Below, piece after piece: positions 17,233 through 25,493 of a stretch of 64,000 bases of DNA. The stretch is taken from positions 65,167-129,166 of the forward strand of contig DDBH01000005.1 in NCBI GenBank assembly GCA_002333405.1. Direction: 5' to 3'. Positions within the stretch are counted from its first letter, which is position 1, and every line of letters begins with the position of its first letter. The position numbers were made by a program, and so were the translations under genes. The notes under the pieces are model-generated. The model was not told where the DNA came from. It was given only the letters and a program-made list of their open reading frames with translations, and searched no databases. The DNA is from Micrococcales bacterium UBA2037 (GTDB lineage Bacteria; Actinomycetota; Actinomycetes; Actinomycetales; Microbacteriaceae).

Positions 17233-18195
17233 AAGCGCTAGGCAGCGATCCAAGCGCTGGTGCCAGCTGGCTTGAGTTTCAGCATCGACAGCAAACTGCT
17301 TTAGTAGTTCCTGATCCGGAACTGGCTCTGTGACCTCGAGAAAGCCATTGGTTGGGATAAGCGGCTCGGTGACAACATCCGCGGCCAGGAGCGAGGCTGT
17401 TGCAAGGCCACAGGCATAGTCCAAGTCAGTCATGCTAGCTGCTAGCTGCAGGCCATGAGCAATCCCAATGCTCGACTCCAGGGCTGAGCTGATAACCGGG
17501 GCCAGCGAACTTGTCCGAGCAATTTCTAGCGCCGAACGAATTCCACCAAGTGGCTGAACCTTCAAAACGGCAATGTCTGCAGCGCCAAGCCTTGAAACTT
17601 CAAGCGGATCCACTGCCTTACGGATCGACTCATCCGCAGCAATTTTGAGTTCGACCCCGGAAGCCTGGAGCTGATGCCGGAGCTGGACCAGTTCTTCTAT
17701 GGTCGCAACCGGCTGTTCAAAATATTCAATGGGGAGCGCAGTTATTTTCTGCGAGAAAGCAACTGCATCAGCCACCGAAAAACAACCATTGGCATCCAGC
17801 CGGATTTTCGCCTCCGGAAACAGTCGGTTGGTTTCTAAAACCCTGGCCAGGTCCTGCTCCAGATCTGACCCGGCACCGCCGATCTTTATCTTGACTGTCC
17901 CAAACGTTCCAAACGAGGCCAATACCGATGAAATCAGATCAGGTCTGACCGCGGGCAGCGTCGCATTTACGGCAATCTTGGTTCGGTGCTGAGCAGGAAG
18001 CGGCTCATTTGCGTATTCCAGAGCTGCTTTCAACCAGGTCGCCGATTCCTGGTCTTCGTATTCCAGAAACGGCGAAAATTCACTGAATCTTTCCGAGCCT
18101 TTGAATATCATGACTTCTCTGTGGTCGAGACCTCGAAATTTAGTGTTCAGGGGCAGCCTGACAACACTCACCTGATTAATCTGATTGGTCACCAC
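17221..18195 (-). CDS. menC: o-Succinylbenzoate synthase
   Basis: Enolase-superfamily dehydratase making o-succinylbenzoate for menaquinone. The 324 residues contain the catalytic pair in TVKIKIGGAG (KxK), metal ligands in IRLDANGCFS and EYFEQPVATIE, and IAADESIRKA. It is divergent from menB with only 17 nt between the start codons. The GTG start lies 6 nt after a TAGACT -10 that overlaps menB's -10 on the other strand. The 3' end overlaps ccsB. Confidence 0.93.
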   Translation of the reverse strand: MVTNQINQVSVVRLPLNTKFRGLDHREVMIFKGSERFSEFSPFLEYEDQESATWLKAALEYANEPLPAQHRTKIAVNATLPAVRPDLISSVLASFGTFGTVKIKIGGAGSDLEQDLARVLETNRLFPEAKIRLDANGCFSVADAVAFSQKITALPIEYFEQPVATIEELVQLRHQLQASGVELKIAADESIRKAVDPLEVSRLGAADIAVLKVQPLGGIRSALEIARTSSLAPVISSALESSIGIAHGLQLAASMTDLDYACGLATASLLAADVVTEPLIPTNGFLEVTEPVPDQELLKQFAVDAETQASWHQRLDRCLALLEA

Positions 18196-18212
18196 AGGAT
18201 TAGTCTAGGTCT
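18196..18212. promoter_or_regulatory. Bidirectional promoter with overlapping -10 elements (menC/menB)
   Basis: The 17-nt gap between the two start codons contains TAGTCTA at 18201-18207. Read on the plus strand, TAGTCT (18201-18206) lies 6 nt before ATG 18213. Read on the minus strand, TAGACT (18207-18202) lies 6 nt before GTG 18195. Both transcripts would begin on the start codon, and the two -10 elements share five bases, so polymerase could probably bind in only one direction at a time. Confidence 0.75.
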
Positions 18213-19097
18213 ATGACTAATTCAGTTTCAGAGCTGTTTGACCCAGAAATATGGCAGAGCGTCCCAGGTTTTGAGTCACTGGCAGATATCAGCTACCACC
18301 GTCACAAGACCCTGGGGGTTGTGCGCGTGGGGTTTTCAAGACCAGAACTTAGAAACGCGTTTCGACCTCAGACTGTCGACGAGCTTTATTCGGCTCTTGA
18401 CCATGCCCGAGCTCAGGCCGATGTTGGGGTTGTGCTGCTAACTGGGAATGGACCAAGTGCAAAAGACGGTGGTTGGGCATTTTGTTCCGGTGGCGACCAG
18501 TCGGTTCGAGGCAAGGATGGCTACGAATACGCAGGGGGGTCTTCTGGCCGCCTCCACATTCTCGAGGTCCAAAGGCTCATTAGATTTATGCCCAAGGTTG
18601 TGATTGCACTGGTCAGCGGCTGGGCAGCTGGCGGAGGACACTCGCTAAATGTGATTGCAGACCTTTCGATTGCATCCAGACAGCACGGAAAGTTCAAGCA
18701 AACCGACGCTGATGTTGGAAGCTTTGACGCCGGCTACGGCTCGGCATATCTGGCCAAGCAAACCGGCCAGAAATTTGCTCGAGAGATCTTCTTCCTGGGT
18801 CAAACCTATGATGCTGAGCGGGCCTATCAGATGGGTGTGGTGAACAAGGTTGTTGATCACAAGGACCTAGAGGTTGAGGGCGTTGCCTGGGCCAAGGAGA
18901 TTCTTGGTAAGTCACCAACTGCCATTCGAATGCTGAAGTACGCAATGAATGCGGTCGACGACGGTCTAGTTGGCCAGCAACTCTTTGCCGGTGAGGCCAC
19001 CAGGCTTGCCTATGCAACCGATGAGGCAAATGAGGGCAAGAGCGCGTTTCTGGAAAAGCGCAAGCCGGACTGGTCTGGATTTCCCTGGCACTACTAA
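18213..19097 (+). CDS. menB: 1,4-Dihydroxy-2-naphthoyl-CoA synthase
   Basis: Crotonase-fold enzyme that closes the naphthoquinone ring in menaquinone synthesis. The 294 residues include the oxyanion/substrate segments GGWAFCSGGDQSVRG and VSGWAAGGGHSLNV, FDAGYGSAYLAKQTG, and a C-terminal PDWSGFPWHY tail typical of MenB. Leaderless ATG start from the shared promoter with menC. The stop codon overlaps the menE start (TAATG). Confidence 0.96.
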   Translation: MTNSVSELFDPEIWQSVPGFESLADISYHRHKTLGVVRVGFSRPELRNAFRPQTVDELYSALDHARAQADVGVVLLTGNGPSAKDGGWAFCSGGDQSVRGKDGYEYAGGSSGRLHILEVQRLIRFMPKVVIALVSGWAAGGGHSLNVIADLSIASRQHGKFKQTDADVGSFDAGYGSAYLAKQTGQKFAREIFFLGQTYDAERAYQMGVVNKVVDHKDLEVEGVAWAKEILGKSPTAIRMLKYAMNAVDDGLVGQQLFAGEATRLAYATDEANEGKSAFLEKRKPDWSGFPWHY

Positions 19098-20176
19098 TGA
19101 AACCGACTAGAACCGAAGCTGCCAGTGATCCATTTGCCGTCCTGAAAATGATGGTTGAGGTTGCCGCGGGCAACCTGGCAGGGTTCGTGTCACCACCGGA
19201 GACAACGGGAATTGCAGCTGAGTTTGAACAGGTTCCGGCAGAAGTTGATGCAAGTGTTGGCCTCATTATTGAAAGCTCTGGTTCCACTGGTCGACCCAAA
19301 CGAATTGAGCTTTCGTTGTCAGCACTTATGGCAAGCGCTGAAGCTTCAGCCAGCACGCTGGGCGGTCACGGACAGTGGTTGCTGGCTCTTCCTGCCAATT
19401 ATGTGGCGGGGGCAAATGTTTTGTTTCGGTCGGTAATTGCCGATACGCAGCCGGTAATCATGAACTCCAGAGTCCCGTTTTCAGCCGAGGGATTCAAGAA
19501 CTCCTCGAATCTGATGCAGCACCCGATCCGCTACACCTCGCTGGTGCCCACTCAGCTGGACCGACTGGCAGCAGCAACAACCGACCCAGGTGTGCTGGCC
19601 GCACTGAGGTCCTTCCAGGCGATTTTGGTTGGTGGCCAACTGCCCAACAGAAGCTCGATGGAACATCTGAAATCACTTGGCGTGAATGTGGTGGAGAGCT
19701 ATGGCATGGCCGAAACATGTGGCGGTTGCGTCTATGACGGCGTGCCACTGGAGGGCGTAGAGCTTGAAATTGTGGATGGAAAAGTTGTCGTTTCTGGTCC
19801 GGTGCTGGCCAATGGCCTCGGCCAGGCATTTGCAACACAGGACCTAGCTGAGATTGTTGATGGCAAGCTCAAGGTCTTAGGTAGATCCGACCGGGTGATC
19901 ATATCCGGCGGAAAGAAAGTTTCTCTAGACGATGTCGAGCAAAGAGTGCTGCAGCTCGACTCGGTCCGTCAAGCCATGGCGGTTGCTGTGGCGTCAAAGT
20001 GGGGTCAGTCGGCAGCTTTGCTGATTACCGGACCTAAGCCCTTGGAGCTCGCAGAATTGAATGCGGTTCTCGAGGGGCCAGCCAAAGCCATAGCCTTCAG
20101 GCAGCTGGATGAGCTGCCGAGACTTGAAAGCGGTAAACCCGATTATCAGGCTGCCAAGCAGCTGCTTGCCGATTAG
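19097..20176 (+). CDS. menE: o-Succinylbenzoate-CoA ligase
   Basis: Acyl-CoA ligase activating o-succinylbenzoate before MenB. The 359-residue protein is a compact ANL-superfamily enzyme: P-loop ESSGSTGRPKRIEL, LPANYVAGANVLFRS, VESYGMAETCGGCVYDG, and hinge/C-terminal lysine region GRSDRVIISGGKKVSLDDVE. It is shorter than typical MenE (about 450-490), as in other actinobacteria. The start overlaps the menB stop. Its stop codon TAG begins the -10 hexamer for menA. Confidence 0.93.
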   Translation: MKPTRTEAASDPFAVLKMMVEVAAGNLAGFVSPPETTGIAAEFEQVPAEVDASVGLIIESSGSTGRPKRIELSLSALMASAEASASTLGGHGQWLLALPANYVAGANVLFRSVIADTQPVIMNSRVPFSAEGFKNSSNLMQHPIRYTSLVPTQLDRLAAATTDPGVLAALRSFQAILVGGQLPNRSSMEHLKSLGVNVVESYGMAETCGGCVYDGVPLEGVELEIVDGKVVVSGPVLANGLGQAFATQDLAEIVDGKLKVLGRSDRVIISGGKKVSLDDVEQRVLQLDSVRQAMAVAVASKWGQSAALLITGPKPLELAELNAVLEGPAKAIAFRQLDELPRLESGKPDYQAAKQLLAD

Positions 20177-20186
20177 TCTTTATCGA

Positions 20187-21071
20187 ATGTCACAACTAAA
20201 ACTTTGGGTCGAGGGTGCCAGACTCAGAACCCTGCCGCTTGCGCTCGCGCCAGTTTTTCTGGGCAGTGCAACTGCTTATTCACTTGATGCCTTCAATCTT
20301 CCGCTAGCGGTGCTGGCACTGCTGGTTTCGCTGCTACTCCAGATTGGAGTGAACTACGCCAATGATTACTCCGATGGAATTCGTGGAACGGATGCAAACA
20401 GGGTCGGCCCACTCCGGCTGACCGGGTCCGGATCGGCTAAGCCAACAGCCGTGAAAAATGCTGCCTTTATTAGCTTTGGGCTGGCTGCGCTGGCCGGGTT
20501 GACAATCATTTTGATAACAAGCCAGTGGTGGTTGGTAGCGCTGGGGCTAGCGGCAATCATTGCCGCCTGGTTTTACACCGGTGGCAAAAACCCATACGGC
20601 TATGCAGGGCTCGGTGAGCTGGCAGTGTTCGTCTTCTTTGGGTTGGTTGCGACGGTCGGAACAAACTTTATTCAGACTGGATTTATTGACCCACTGTCGG
20701 TGTTACTCGGTGGTTGCTTCGGTTTATATGCCTCAGCTGTTTTGATGGTCAACAACATTCGCGACATTGCCACCGATAAGGAATCTGGCAAAAACACAAT
20801 TGCGGTCAGGCTTGGAGCAAAGCTTTCACGCCGGTTGTTTATTTGGATGCTTTGGATTCCGGTGCTGATAAATGTCTTGTTGGTTCCGATTTATCCGGCC
20901 ACCATCATGGGCTTTTTGAATCTGCTGTTGGTATTACCAGCGACCCTAATAGCTCTTGACGGCAAGGGAGCCAAGGAGCTAATTACCGCCCTGAAGCTAG
21001 CCAGCTTTGCCGGTCTAGGATTTGGGGTTTTGGTCGGACTCGGTGTCGGACTGGTTAGCTTCAGTATTTGA
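20187..21071 (+). CDS. menA: 1,4-Dihydroxy-2-naphthoate polyprenyltransferase
   Basis: UbiA-family integral membrane prenyltransferase joining the naphthoate ring to a polyprenyl tail. The 294 residues have about eight helices and the two Asp-rich motifs NYANDYSDGIRGTD and NNIRDIATDKESGKNT. I choose ATG 20187, which gives the normal MenA N terminus (SQLKLWVEGARLRTLPLA). A TAGTCT -10 overlapping the menE stop lies 7 nt upstream, while longer in-frame starts lie inside menE. The last 57 nt overlap the DUF4229 gene on the other strand. Confidence 0.93.
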   Translation: MSQLKLWVEGARLRTLPLALAPVFLGSATAYSLDAFNLPLAVLALLVSLLLQIGVNYANDYSDGIRGTDANRVGPLRLTGSGSAKPTAVKNAAFISFGLAALAGLTIILITSQWWLVALGLAAIIAAWFYTGGKNPYGYAGLGELAVFVFFGLVATVGTNFIQTGFIDPLSVLLGGCFGLYASAVLMVNNIRDIATDKESGKNTIAVRLGAKLSRRLFIWMLWIPVLINVLLVPIYPATIMGFLNLLLVLPATLIALDGKGAKELITALKLASFAGLGFGVLVGLGVGLVSFSI

Positions 21072-21326
21072 GTCGAGGATCTGATTCTCCAGGTCACTCT
21101 CAGCATCGTCGTAACTGCCGGAAGTATTTCGTGCCAATTTATTGGCCACTGACTCACTCATCGCCTTGCGCTGGCGATCTAGAAATACCAAAGACAGAGC
21201 AAAGGACACCGCTGCGGCAATAATTGCGGCGAAAAACGGGTTGAAGTCTAGAAGTGCCAAGGCGAGGAAAACTCCGAAGAATAGGAGAAGCCTGAGAAGG
21301 GTGTAACTAATCCATGGGTTTTTCAC
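21015..21326 (-). CDS. DUF4229-type small membrane protein
   Basis: A 103-residue protein with two membrane helices (YTLLRLLLFFGVFLALALL and FFAAIIAAAVSFALSLVFL), then an acidic Ser/Asp-rich tail. DUF4229 proteins commonly sit next to menA in actinobacteria; the function is unknown. The start is GTG, 6 nt after TAAACT on the minus strand. The 3' end runs 57 nt antisense into menA. Confidence 0.75.
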   Translation of the reverse strand: MKNPWISYTLLRLLLFFGVFLALALLDFNPFFAAIIAAAVSFALSLVFLDRQRKAMSESVANKLARNTSGSYDDAESDLENQILDSNTEANQSDTESDQNPKS

Positions 21327-21367
21327 GTCTTCAGTTTAGGCACAGGTGTGTGAACTAGGGTGGAGTT

Positions 21368-21673
21368 ATGACGAGAGTAGCCGTTGCAACATTTGGATTC
21401 CTGATTATCTGGGGGATCTTTACGACTGTTTTTGCCGCGAGTGCGGACAAGACTGAGGTTCGCCTGTTCCCGAAGTGGCTGTGGGTAATCCTTTGTCTGC
21501 TTGTTCCTTTCTTCGGTGGGCTGCTCTACTTGATGGTCGGAAGACCGCTGCCTGCTAATCCAGGACCTCGTGGCGGCCAATCCAGAATCATTGCGCCGGA
21601 TGACGACCCAAATTTCTTACGGGACATTCAGAAGTTTTTGCGTAAAAAAGACCAAGACGACAAAGACAAGTAA
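21368..21673 (+). CDS. PLDc_N-domain membrane protein
   Basis: A 101-residue protein with two membrane helices and the phospholipase-D-nuclease N-terminal-type pattern: FPKWLWVILCLLVPFFGGLLYLMVGR. No nuclease domain follows; the tail is charged (FLRKKDQDDKDK). It is probably a small membrane protein of unknown role that travels with menaquinone genes in actinobacteria. Leaderless ATG: -10 TAGGGT (21356-21361) and a 6-nt gap. Its TAA directly abuts the menD GTG. Confidence 0.72.
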   Translation: MTRVAVATFGFLIIWGIFTTVFAASADKTEVRLFPKWLWVILCLLVPFFGGLLYLMVGRPLPANPGPRGGQSRIIAPDDDPNFLRDIQKFLRKKDQDDKDK

Positions 21674-23209
21674 GTGATCAGTCCTTCTCAACAATTCGCC
21701 GCAACACTAATCGCCGAACTGGTTTCCAGGGGTGTTCGTAATTTCTACATTTCACCGGGGGCAAGGTCACAGGCGCTTGCTATCGCCGTTGGTCAATTGG
21801 CTGGTGCTGGAAAGCTCTCGCTAACAGTTCGCCTTGATGAGCGGTCGCTTGCCTTCACCGCGTTGGGTAGGGCAATCGCAACTGGTGAACCGAGCGTTGT
21901 CATTACCACCTCAGGAACAGCCGTTGCCAACCTTCACCCCGCTGTTCTCGAAGCCCATCACAGCTCAGTGCCTTTGATTTTGCTGACTGCCGACAGGCCA
22001 AGCGAGCTGCGCGGGGTTGGCGCAAATCAAACAACCAACCAGGTCGGGATCTTTGCCAACTGCCTGCGCTCATTTGTTGATGTTCCAGCGGCCAGGCCAT
22101 CGAGCATCCCTGATGCCGGGTCCTTGGCCGCAAATGCAATTGCAAATGCCATGGGAACTGCGAATCAAGCCGGTCCGGTTCAACTAAACCTGCAGTTTGT
22201 GGAGCCACTGAGCTCGTCAGAACCCACCGCCAATTCCGTGCTGTCAGCACTTGAATCCAGCCCACTGGCATCGGGCGCCGAGCATGAAGAATTGCTTGAA
22301 ATTGAAGTTGATGACCACACCGTGGTCATCGCAGGAGCAGATGCGGGAACAGATGCGGTCAGGTTTGCCGAAAAGGCAAAATTGCCGCTGTTCGCAGAAC
22401 CATCTTCGGGTTCCAGATACGGCTCCAGCGCGATCGTGAATTATCAGGCTGGCCTGCTGGGTCCACTGGCCAAGCAGGTTCGCAGAGTGGTCGTGTTTGG
22501 AAAGCCGACGCTTTCCAGGCCGATTATCGCCCTGATTAAAAACAGCAGTGTCTATGTCGCCAAATCAAGAAAGCACGGGAAGTTCGACGTTGGTCACAAC
22601 ACGATAGCCAGTGCTTGGCAACTGGAACCAAAGGGCCTTGCTTCAAGTTCCTGGCTTGAAAGCTGGAAAGAAACGGCAGGCTCCAGCGATGCCCGCAGTG
22701 AATTTGTCGCAGCGGTCTGGGATGGAGCCGGTTCAGTGCCGCTTCTAATCGGGGCCAGCAACCTGATTCGGGTTGCAGACAGCAGCGTCAAGCCAGCCAC
22801 AGTTCGCGCCTATTCCAATCGTGGACTTTCGGGAATCGACGGCACAGTCGCCACGGCAATTGGCATTGCTCAGGCAGGAGCGGGAGTCCGGGCCCTAATT
22901 GGAGATCTGACGCTGTTGCATGACATAGGTTCGCTGAACCTGTCGGGCCTCAGACACCTGAACGTTCAGTTGATCGTTGGCAACGACTCCGGCGGTCAAA
23001 TATTTAGAAAGCTTGAAGTCGCAAAAACAATTCAGGCGGATCTTTTTAAGCAGCTGTTCCTAACGCCTCAGACTGTGAACATCGAGGCAGCAGCTTCTGC
23101 ATTTGGCTGGCAGTATGTCAAACCTGAATCTGTGGCAGAGCTTAGTGAGGCCATGAAGCTGGATGGTTTTGTGATTATCGATTATCAGTTGGATTCGGAA
23201 AACGCGTAG
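21674..23209 (+). CDS. menD: 2-Succinyl-5-enolpyruvyl-6-hydroxy-3-cyclohexene-1-carboxylate synthase
   Basis: Thiamine-diphosphate enzyme condensing isochorismate with 2-oxoglutarate. The 511 residues show the MenD opening YISPGARSQALAIA, DERSLAFTALGRA with the catalytic Glu, ITTSGTAVANLHPAV, TADRPSELRGVGANQT, SNRGLSGIDGTVATAIG, and the ThDP/Mg site LIGDLTLLHDIG...VGNDSGGQIF. It starts with GTG directly after the PLDc_N stop codon. The final 25 nt overlap convergent menF. Confidence 0.95.
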   Translation: MISPSQQFAATLIAELVSRGVRNFYISPGARSQALAIAVGQLAGAGKLSLTVRLDERSLAFTALGRAIATGEPSVVITTSGTAVANLHPAVLEAHHSSVPLILLTADRPSELRGVGANQTTNQVGIFANCLRSFVDVPAARPSSIPDAGSLAANAIANAMGTANQAGPVQLNLQFVEPLSSSEPTANSVLSALESSPLASGAEHEELLEIEVDDHTVVIAGADAGTDAVRFAEKAKLPLFAEPSSGSRYGSSAIVNYQAGLLGPLAKQVRRVVVFGKPTLSRPIIALIKNSSVYVAKSRKHGKFDVGHNTIASAWQLEPKGLASSSWLESWKETAGSSDARSEFVAAVWDGAGSVPLLIGASNLIRVADSSVKPATVRAYSNRGLSGIDGTVATAIGIAQAGAGVRALIGDLTLLHDIGSLNLSGLRHLNVQLIVGNDSGGQIFRKLEVAKTIQADLFKQLFLTPQTVNIEAAASAFGWQYVKPESVAELSEAMKLDGFVIIDYQLDSENA

Positions 23210-24375
23210 CGAACGGCCTTGAACTTCAGCTCGGTCTCGGCCAACTCTGCCTCCGGGTCACTCTCCAAAACTATGCCGCAACCTGCAATCGCCCTGATCT
23301 GATCTTTTTCGATGATGCCACCGCGAAGAGCAATCGCTAGTTCCCCTGCACCGTCTGAGCTCAACCAGCCAACCGGTCCGGCATAGCCGGCTCTATCGAA
23401 GGGCTCTAGCTCAGAAATCAGCTGCTCGGCCATTGCCGTTGGCGTTCCGGCCACCGCCGCTGTTGGGTGGAGCTTTTCGATAACATCGAGCAGGTTGATG
23501 TTGGCCTTCAGTCTCCCTCGCACATCTGTAGCCAAATGCCATAGGTCTGGCAGCGCGAGCGAAAAAGGCTCGGAGTCGGCCTCGACCACTTCACAAAATG
23601 GCTCAAGTGCTTTCACCATTGAGTTCACGGCATAGTCGTGCTCGTGCCTATTCTTTTGAGAGTGGGCGAGACCATCAGCAATCGCCCTATCAACATCGGG
23701 GTCAGTTCCGCGGCCGGCTGTTCCAGCCAAGACTCTGGCTGATACTTCGCCGCCGTCAGCTCTAAGTAAGAGCTCCGGTGAGGCGCCGAAGACGTTGCCA
23801 ATTTGATAGGTCCAACACTTTGGATATTTCTCATGAAGACGATTCAGTGCCCGGGACAAATCAGGTGCTGCATTGATCGGCATGACCAGGTCCCTGCCCA
23901 GCACTACCTTTTCTAGCTCGGTGCTTTTGATTGCGCTGATGCCGGCTGCCACTGCAGTCTTGAAATCCTCAGCCGTAACCTCACCTTCACTGAATCTGCC
24001 CTCGGGGCTGAGCCTTGCTTGTTCGGAGCCCTCTGCATCAACCACAACCTCGAAAGCCGCTCCTTCTCGGTAAACCCGGGTGACGGCTGGAACGTAAAGC
24101 AGGCTTGGTGCGTCGCTCAATTCGGAAAAAGTGATGGATGTCAGGGCAATTAGTCCGGTGTTGGTGAGTCCCGACTGGTTATTTATCTCGGCGGTGCGGA
24201 GTAGCTCTTGCCACATTTTGGATAGTTCGGAAATTCGATTTGGACCGGTTGCTTCAAAGCTGATCGCCTTTCCGGTGCCAATAATCTGCTGGCCATCCCT
24301 GAGAAAGACTGAGGAGCCAGAAATATCTAAAACCTCGGCAGGAGGAATTTGGCGTATTACTGCCTTGATTGCCAT
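23185..24375 (-). CDS. menF: Isochorismate synthase
   Basis: Chorismate-utilising enzyme at the entry to menaquinone synthesis. The 396-residue protein has the C-terminal MST-family domain: KVVLGRDLVMPI, FGASPELLLR, RVLAGTAGRGTD, SQKNRHEHDYAV, HPTAAVAGTP, and YAGPVGWLSSDGAGELAIALR. The end GCGIVLESDPEAELAETELKF carries the Mg-binding Glu. The start is ATG 24375 behind AAAGGG. A perfect TATAAT -10 lies at 24403-24408 (minus strand), giving a leader of about 20 nt. Confidence 0.93.
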   Translation of the reverse strand: MAIKAVIRQIPPAEVLDISGSSVFLRDGQQIIGTGKAISFEATGPNRISELSKMWQELLRTAEINNQSGLTNTGLIALTSITFSELSDAPSLLYVPAVTRVYREGAAFEVVVDAEGSEQARLSPEGRFSEGEVTAEDFKTAVAAGISAIKSTELEKVVLGRDLVMPINAAPDLSRALNRLHEKYPKCWTYQIGNVFGASPELLLRADGGEVSARVLAGTAGRGTDPDVDRAIADGLAHSQKNRHEHDYAVNSMVKALEPFCEVVEADSEPFSLALPDLWHLATDVRGRLKANINLLDVIEKLHPTAAVAGTPTAMAEQLISELEPFDRAGYAGPVGWLSSDGAGELAIALRGGIIEKDQIRAIAGCGIVLESDPEAELAETELKFKAVRYAFSESN

Positions 24376-24402
24376 TGGGCCCTTTGCTAAGAATTCACTG
24401 TG

Positions 24403-24439
24403 ATTATATGAACCAGAGGTGCGAAGAAATGATTTCTTC
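24403..24439 (-). promoter_or_regulatory. menF promoter with 17-bp palindrome over the -35 region
   Basis: A consensus TATAAT -10 is read on the minus strand at 24403-24408. The perfect palindrome GAAGAAAT-G-ATTTCTTC (24423-24439) covers where the -35 would fall. The palindrome also sits between divergent menF and the small gene at 24474, so a bound repressor could control both. The binding protein is unknown. Confidence 0.5.
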
Positions 24440-24473
24440 CATATCCTCTAAGAAGTCTAAGTGAGGTGATGGT

Positions 24474-24791
24474 GTGATTCTGAAGATGGCGGCTTTTACG
24501 CTATTGGCGACACCGCTGCCCGTTTTTGGACTCCAAGCCGAGGGCGATGACCTAGAGCTTGATCAGGACTCTCACATCCAACAGGTGATTCCGCCGGCAA
24601 TGGTTGATGATCAGGTTGACCCGCTTGGCACACTGCCGGTTGATTTTGCCAACGTAGAAATCACAATGCTGACTCCGGCGGACAAGTTTGTATCGGCAAC
24701 CACGCCGCTCGCGGTCGGGCTAATGCTGGGGACAGTCTCGCTGGTCGTCTACACCCTGGTGAGTCAAAGTAACCCTCGCGCTCGCGATTAG
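24474..24791 (+). CDS. Small exported or membrane protein of unknown function
   Basis: A 105-residue protein not recognised. It has an N-terminal hydrophobic stretch (MAAFTLLATPLPVFGL) that may be a signal, an acidic middle (EGDDLELDQDSH), and a C-terminal membrane helix (PLAVGLMLGTVSLVVYTLV). Start GTG 24474 follows a GTGAGGTGAT ribosome binding site, so this gene, unlike its neighbours, has a leader. The stop TAG forms the first three bases of the menG -10. Confidence 0.6.
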   Translation: MILKMAAFTLLATPLPVFGLQAEGDDLELDQDSHIQQVIPPAMVDDQVDPLGTLPVDFANVEITMLTPADKFVSATTPLAVGLMLGTVSLVVYTLVSQSNPRARD

Positions 24792-24800
24792 ACTTATCCG

Positions 24801-25493
24801 GTGACTAAAGCCGACCTAAATAAATCTCCCGAGCAAGTTTCCAAAATGTTCGATGAGGTGGCCCATGCCTACGACAAGACCAATGACCTGCTCTCTTTTG
24901 GGCAAGCACGGCTTTGGCGCAGGGCGCTAACTCAAAAGGTCGATGCCAAATCTGGCGAGCGAATTTTAGACATTGCTGCCGGAACCGGCACCAGCTCCAT
25001 GGCCCTCAGGTCAGAGGGTGTCGAGGTGGTAGCGGCCGATTTCTCCAAGGGAATGCTCGCCGAGGGCAAGAAGCGCTACCCCGAACTCCAGTTTGTGTTT
25101 GCCGATGCAATGCATTTGCCATTCAAGGACAACGAGTTTGACGTTGTCACCATGTCTTTTGGTTTGAGAAACGTGCAGGACCGAACTAAGGCCCTGCGAG
25201 AGTTTTTGAGGGTGCTAAAGCCAGGTGGCCGCCTTGTGATTTGCGAGTTCTCGCATGTCAAGGGGCTACTTGGAATCGGCTATCGGGCTTATCTCAAGTT
25301 GCTGTTGCCGCTAGTTAGCAGGTTGCTAAGTAAAAACCCTGCCGCATACAGCTACCTTTCTGAGTCAATTGCAGCCTGGCCAGATCAGGCAGAACTTGCC
25401 AAAGACATCACTGCTGCCGGCTTCGCCAAGACCAAATGGAAGAATTTGAGCTTTGGTGTGGTTGCTATTCATTCTGCAATTAGGGAGAAATGA
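24801..25493 (+). CDS. menG: Demethylmenaquinone methyltransferase
   Basis: SAM-dependent C-methylation that finishes menaquinone. The 230 residues match the UbiE/MenG family: MFDEVAHAYDKTNDLLSFGQ, SAM loop ILDIAAGTGTSSMAL, FADAMHLPFKDNEFDVVTMSF split across two motifs, LRNVQDRTKALREFLRVLKPGG. The start is GTG 24801, 6 nt after TAGACT, whose TAG is the stop codon of the preceding gene. An ATGA overlap leads into the prenyl synthase. Confidence 0.95.
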   Translation: MTKADLNKSPEQVSKMFDEVAHAYDKTNDLLSFGQARLWRRALTQKVDAKSGERILDIAAGTGTSSMALRSEGVEVVAADFSKGMLAEGKKRYPELQFVFADAMHLPFKDNEFDVVTMSFGLRNVQDRTKALREFLRVLKPGGRLVICEFSHVKGLLGIGYRAYLKLLLPLVSRLLSKNPAAYSYLSESIAAWPDQAELAKDITAAGFAKTKWKNLSFGVVAIHSAIREK

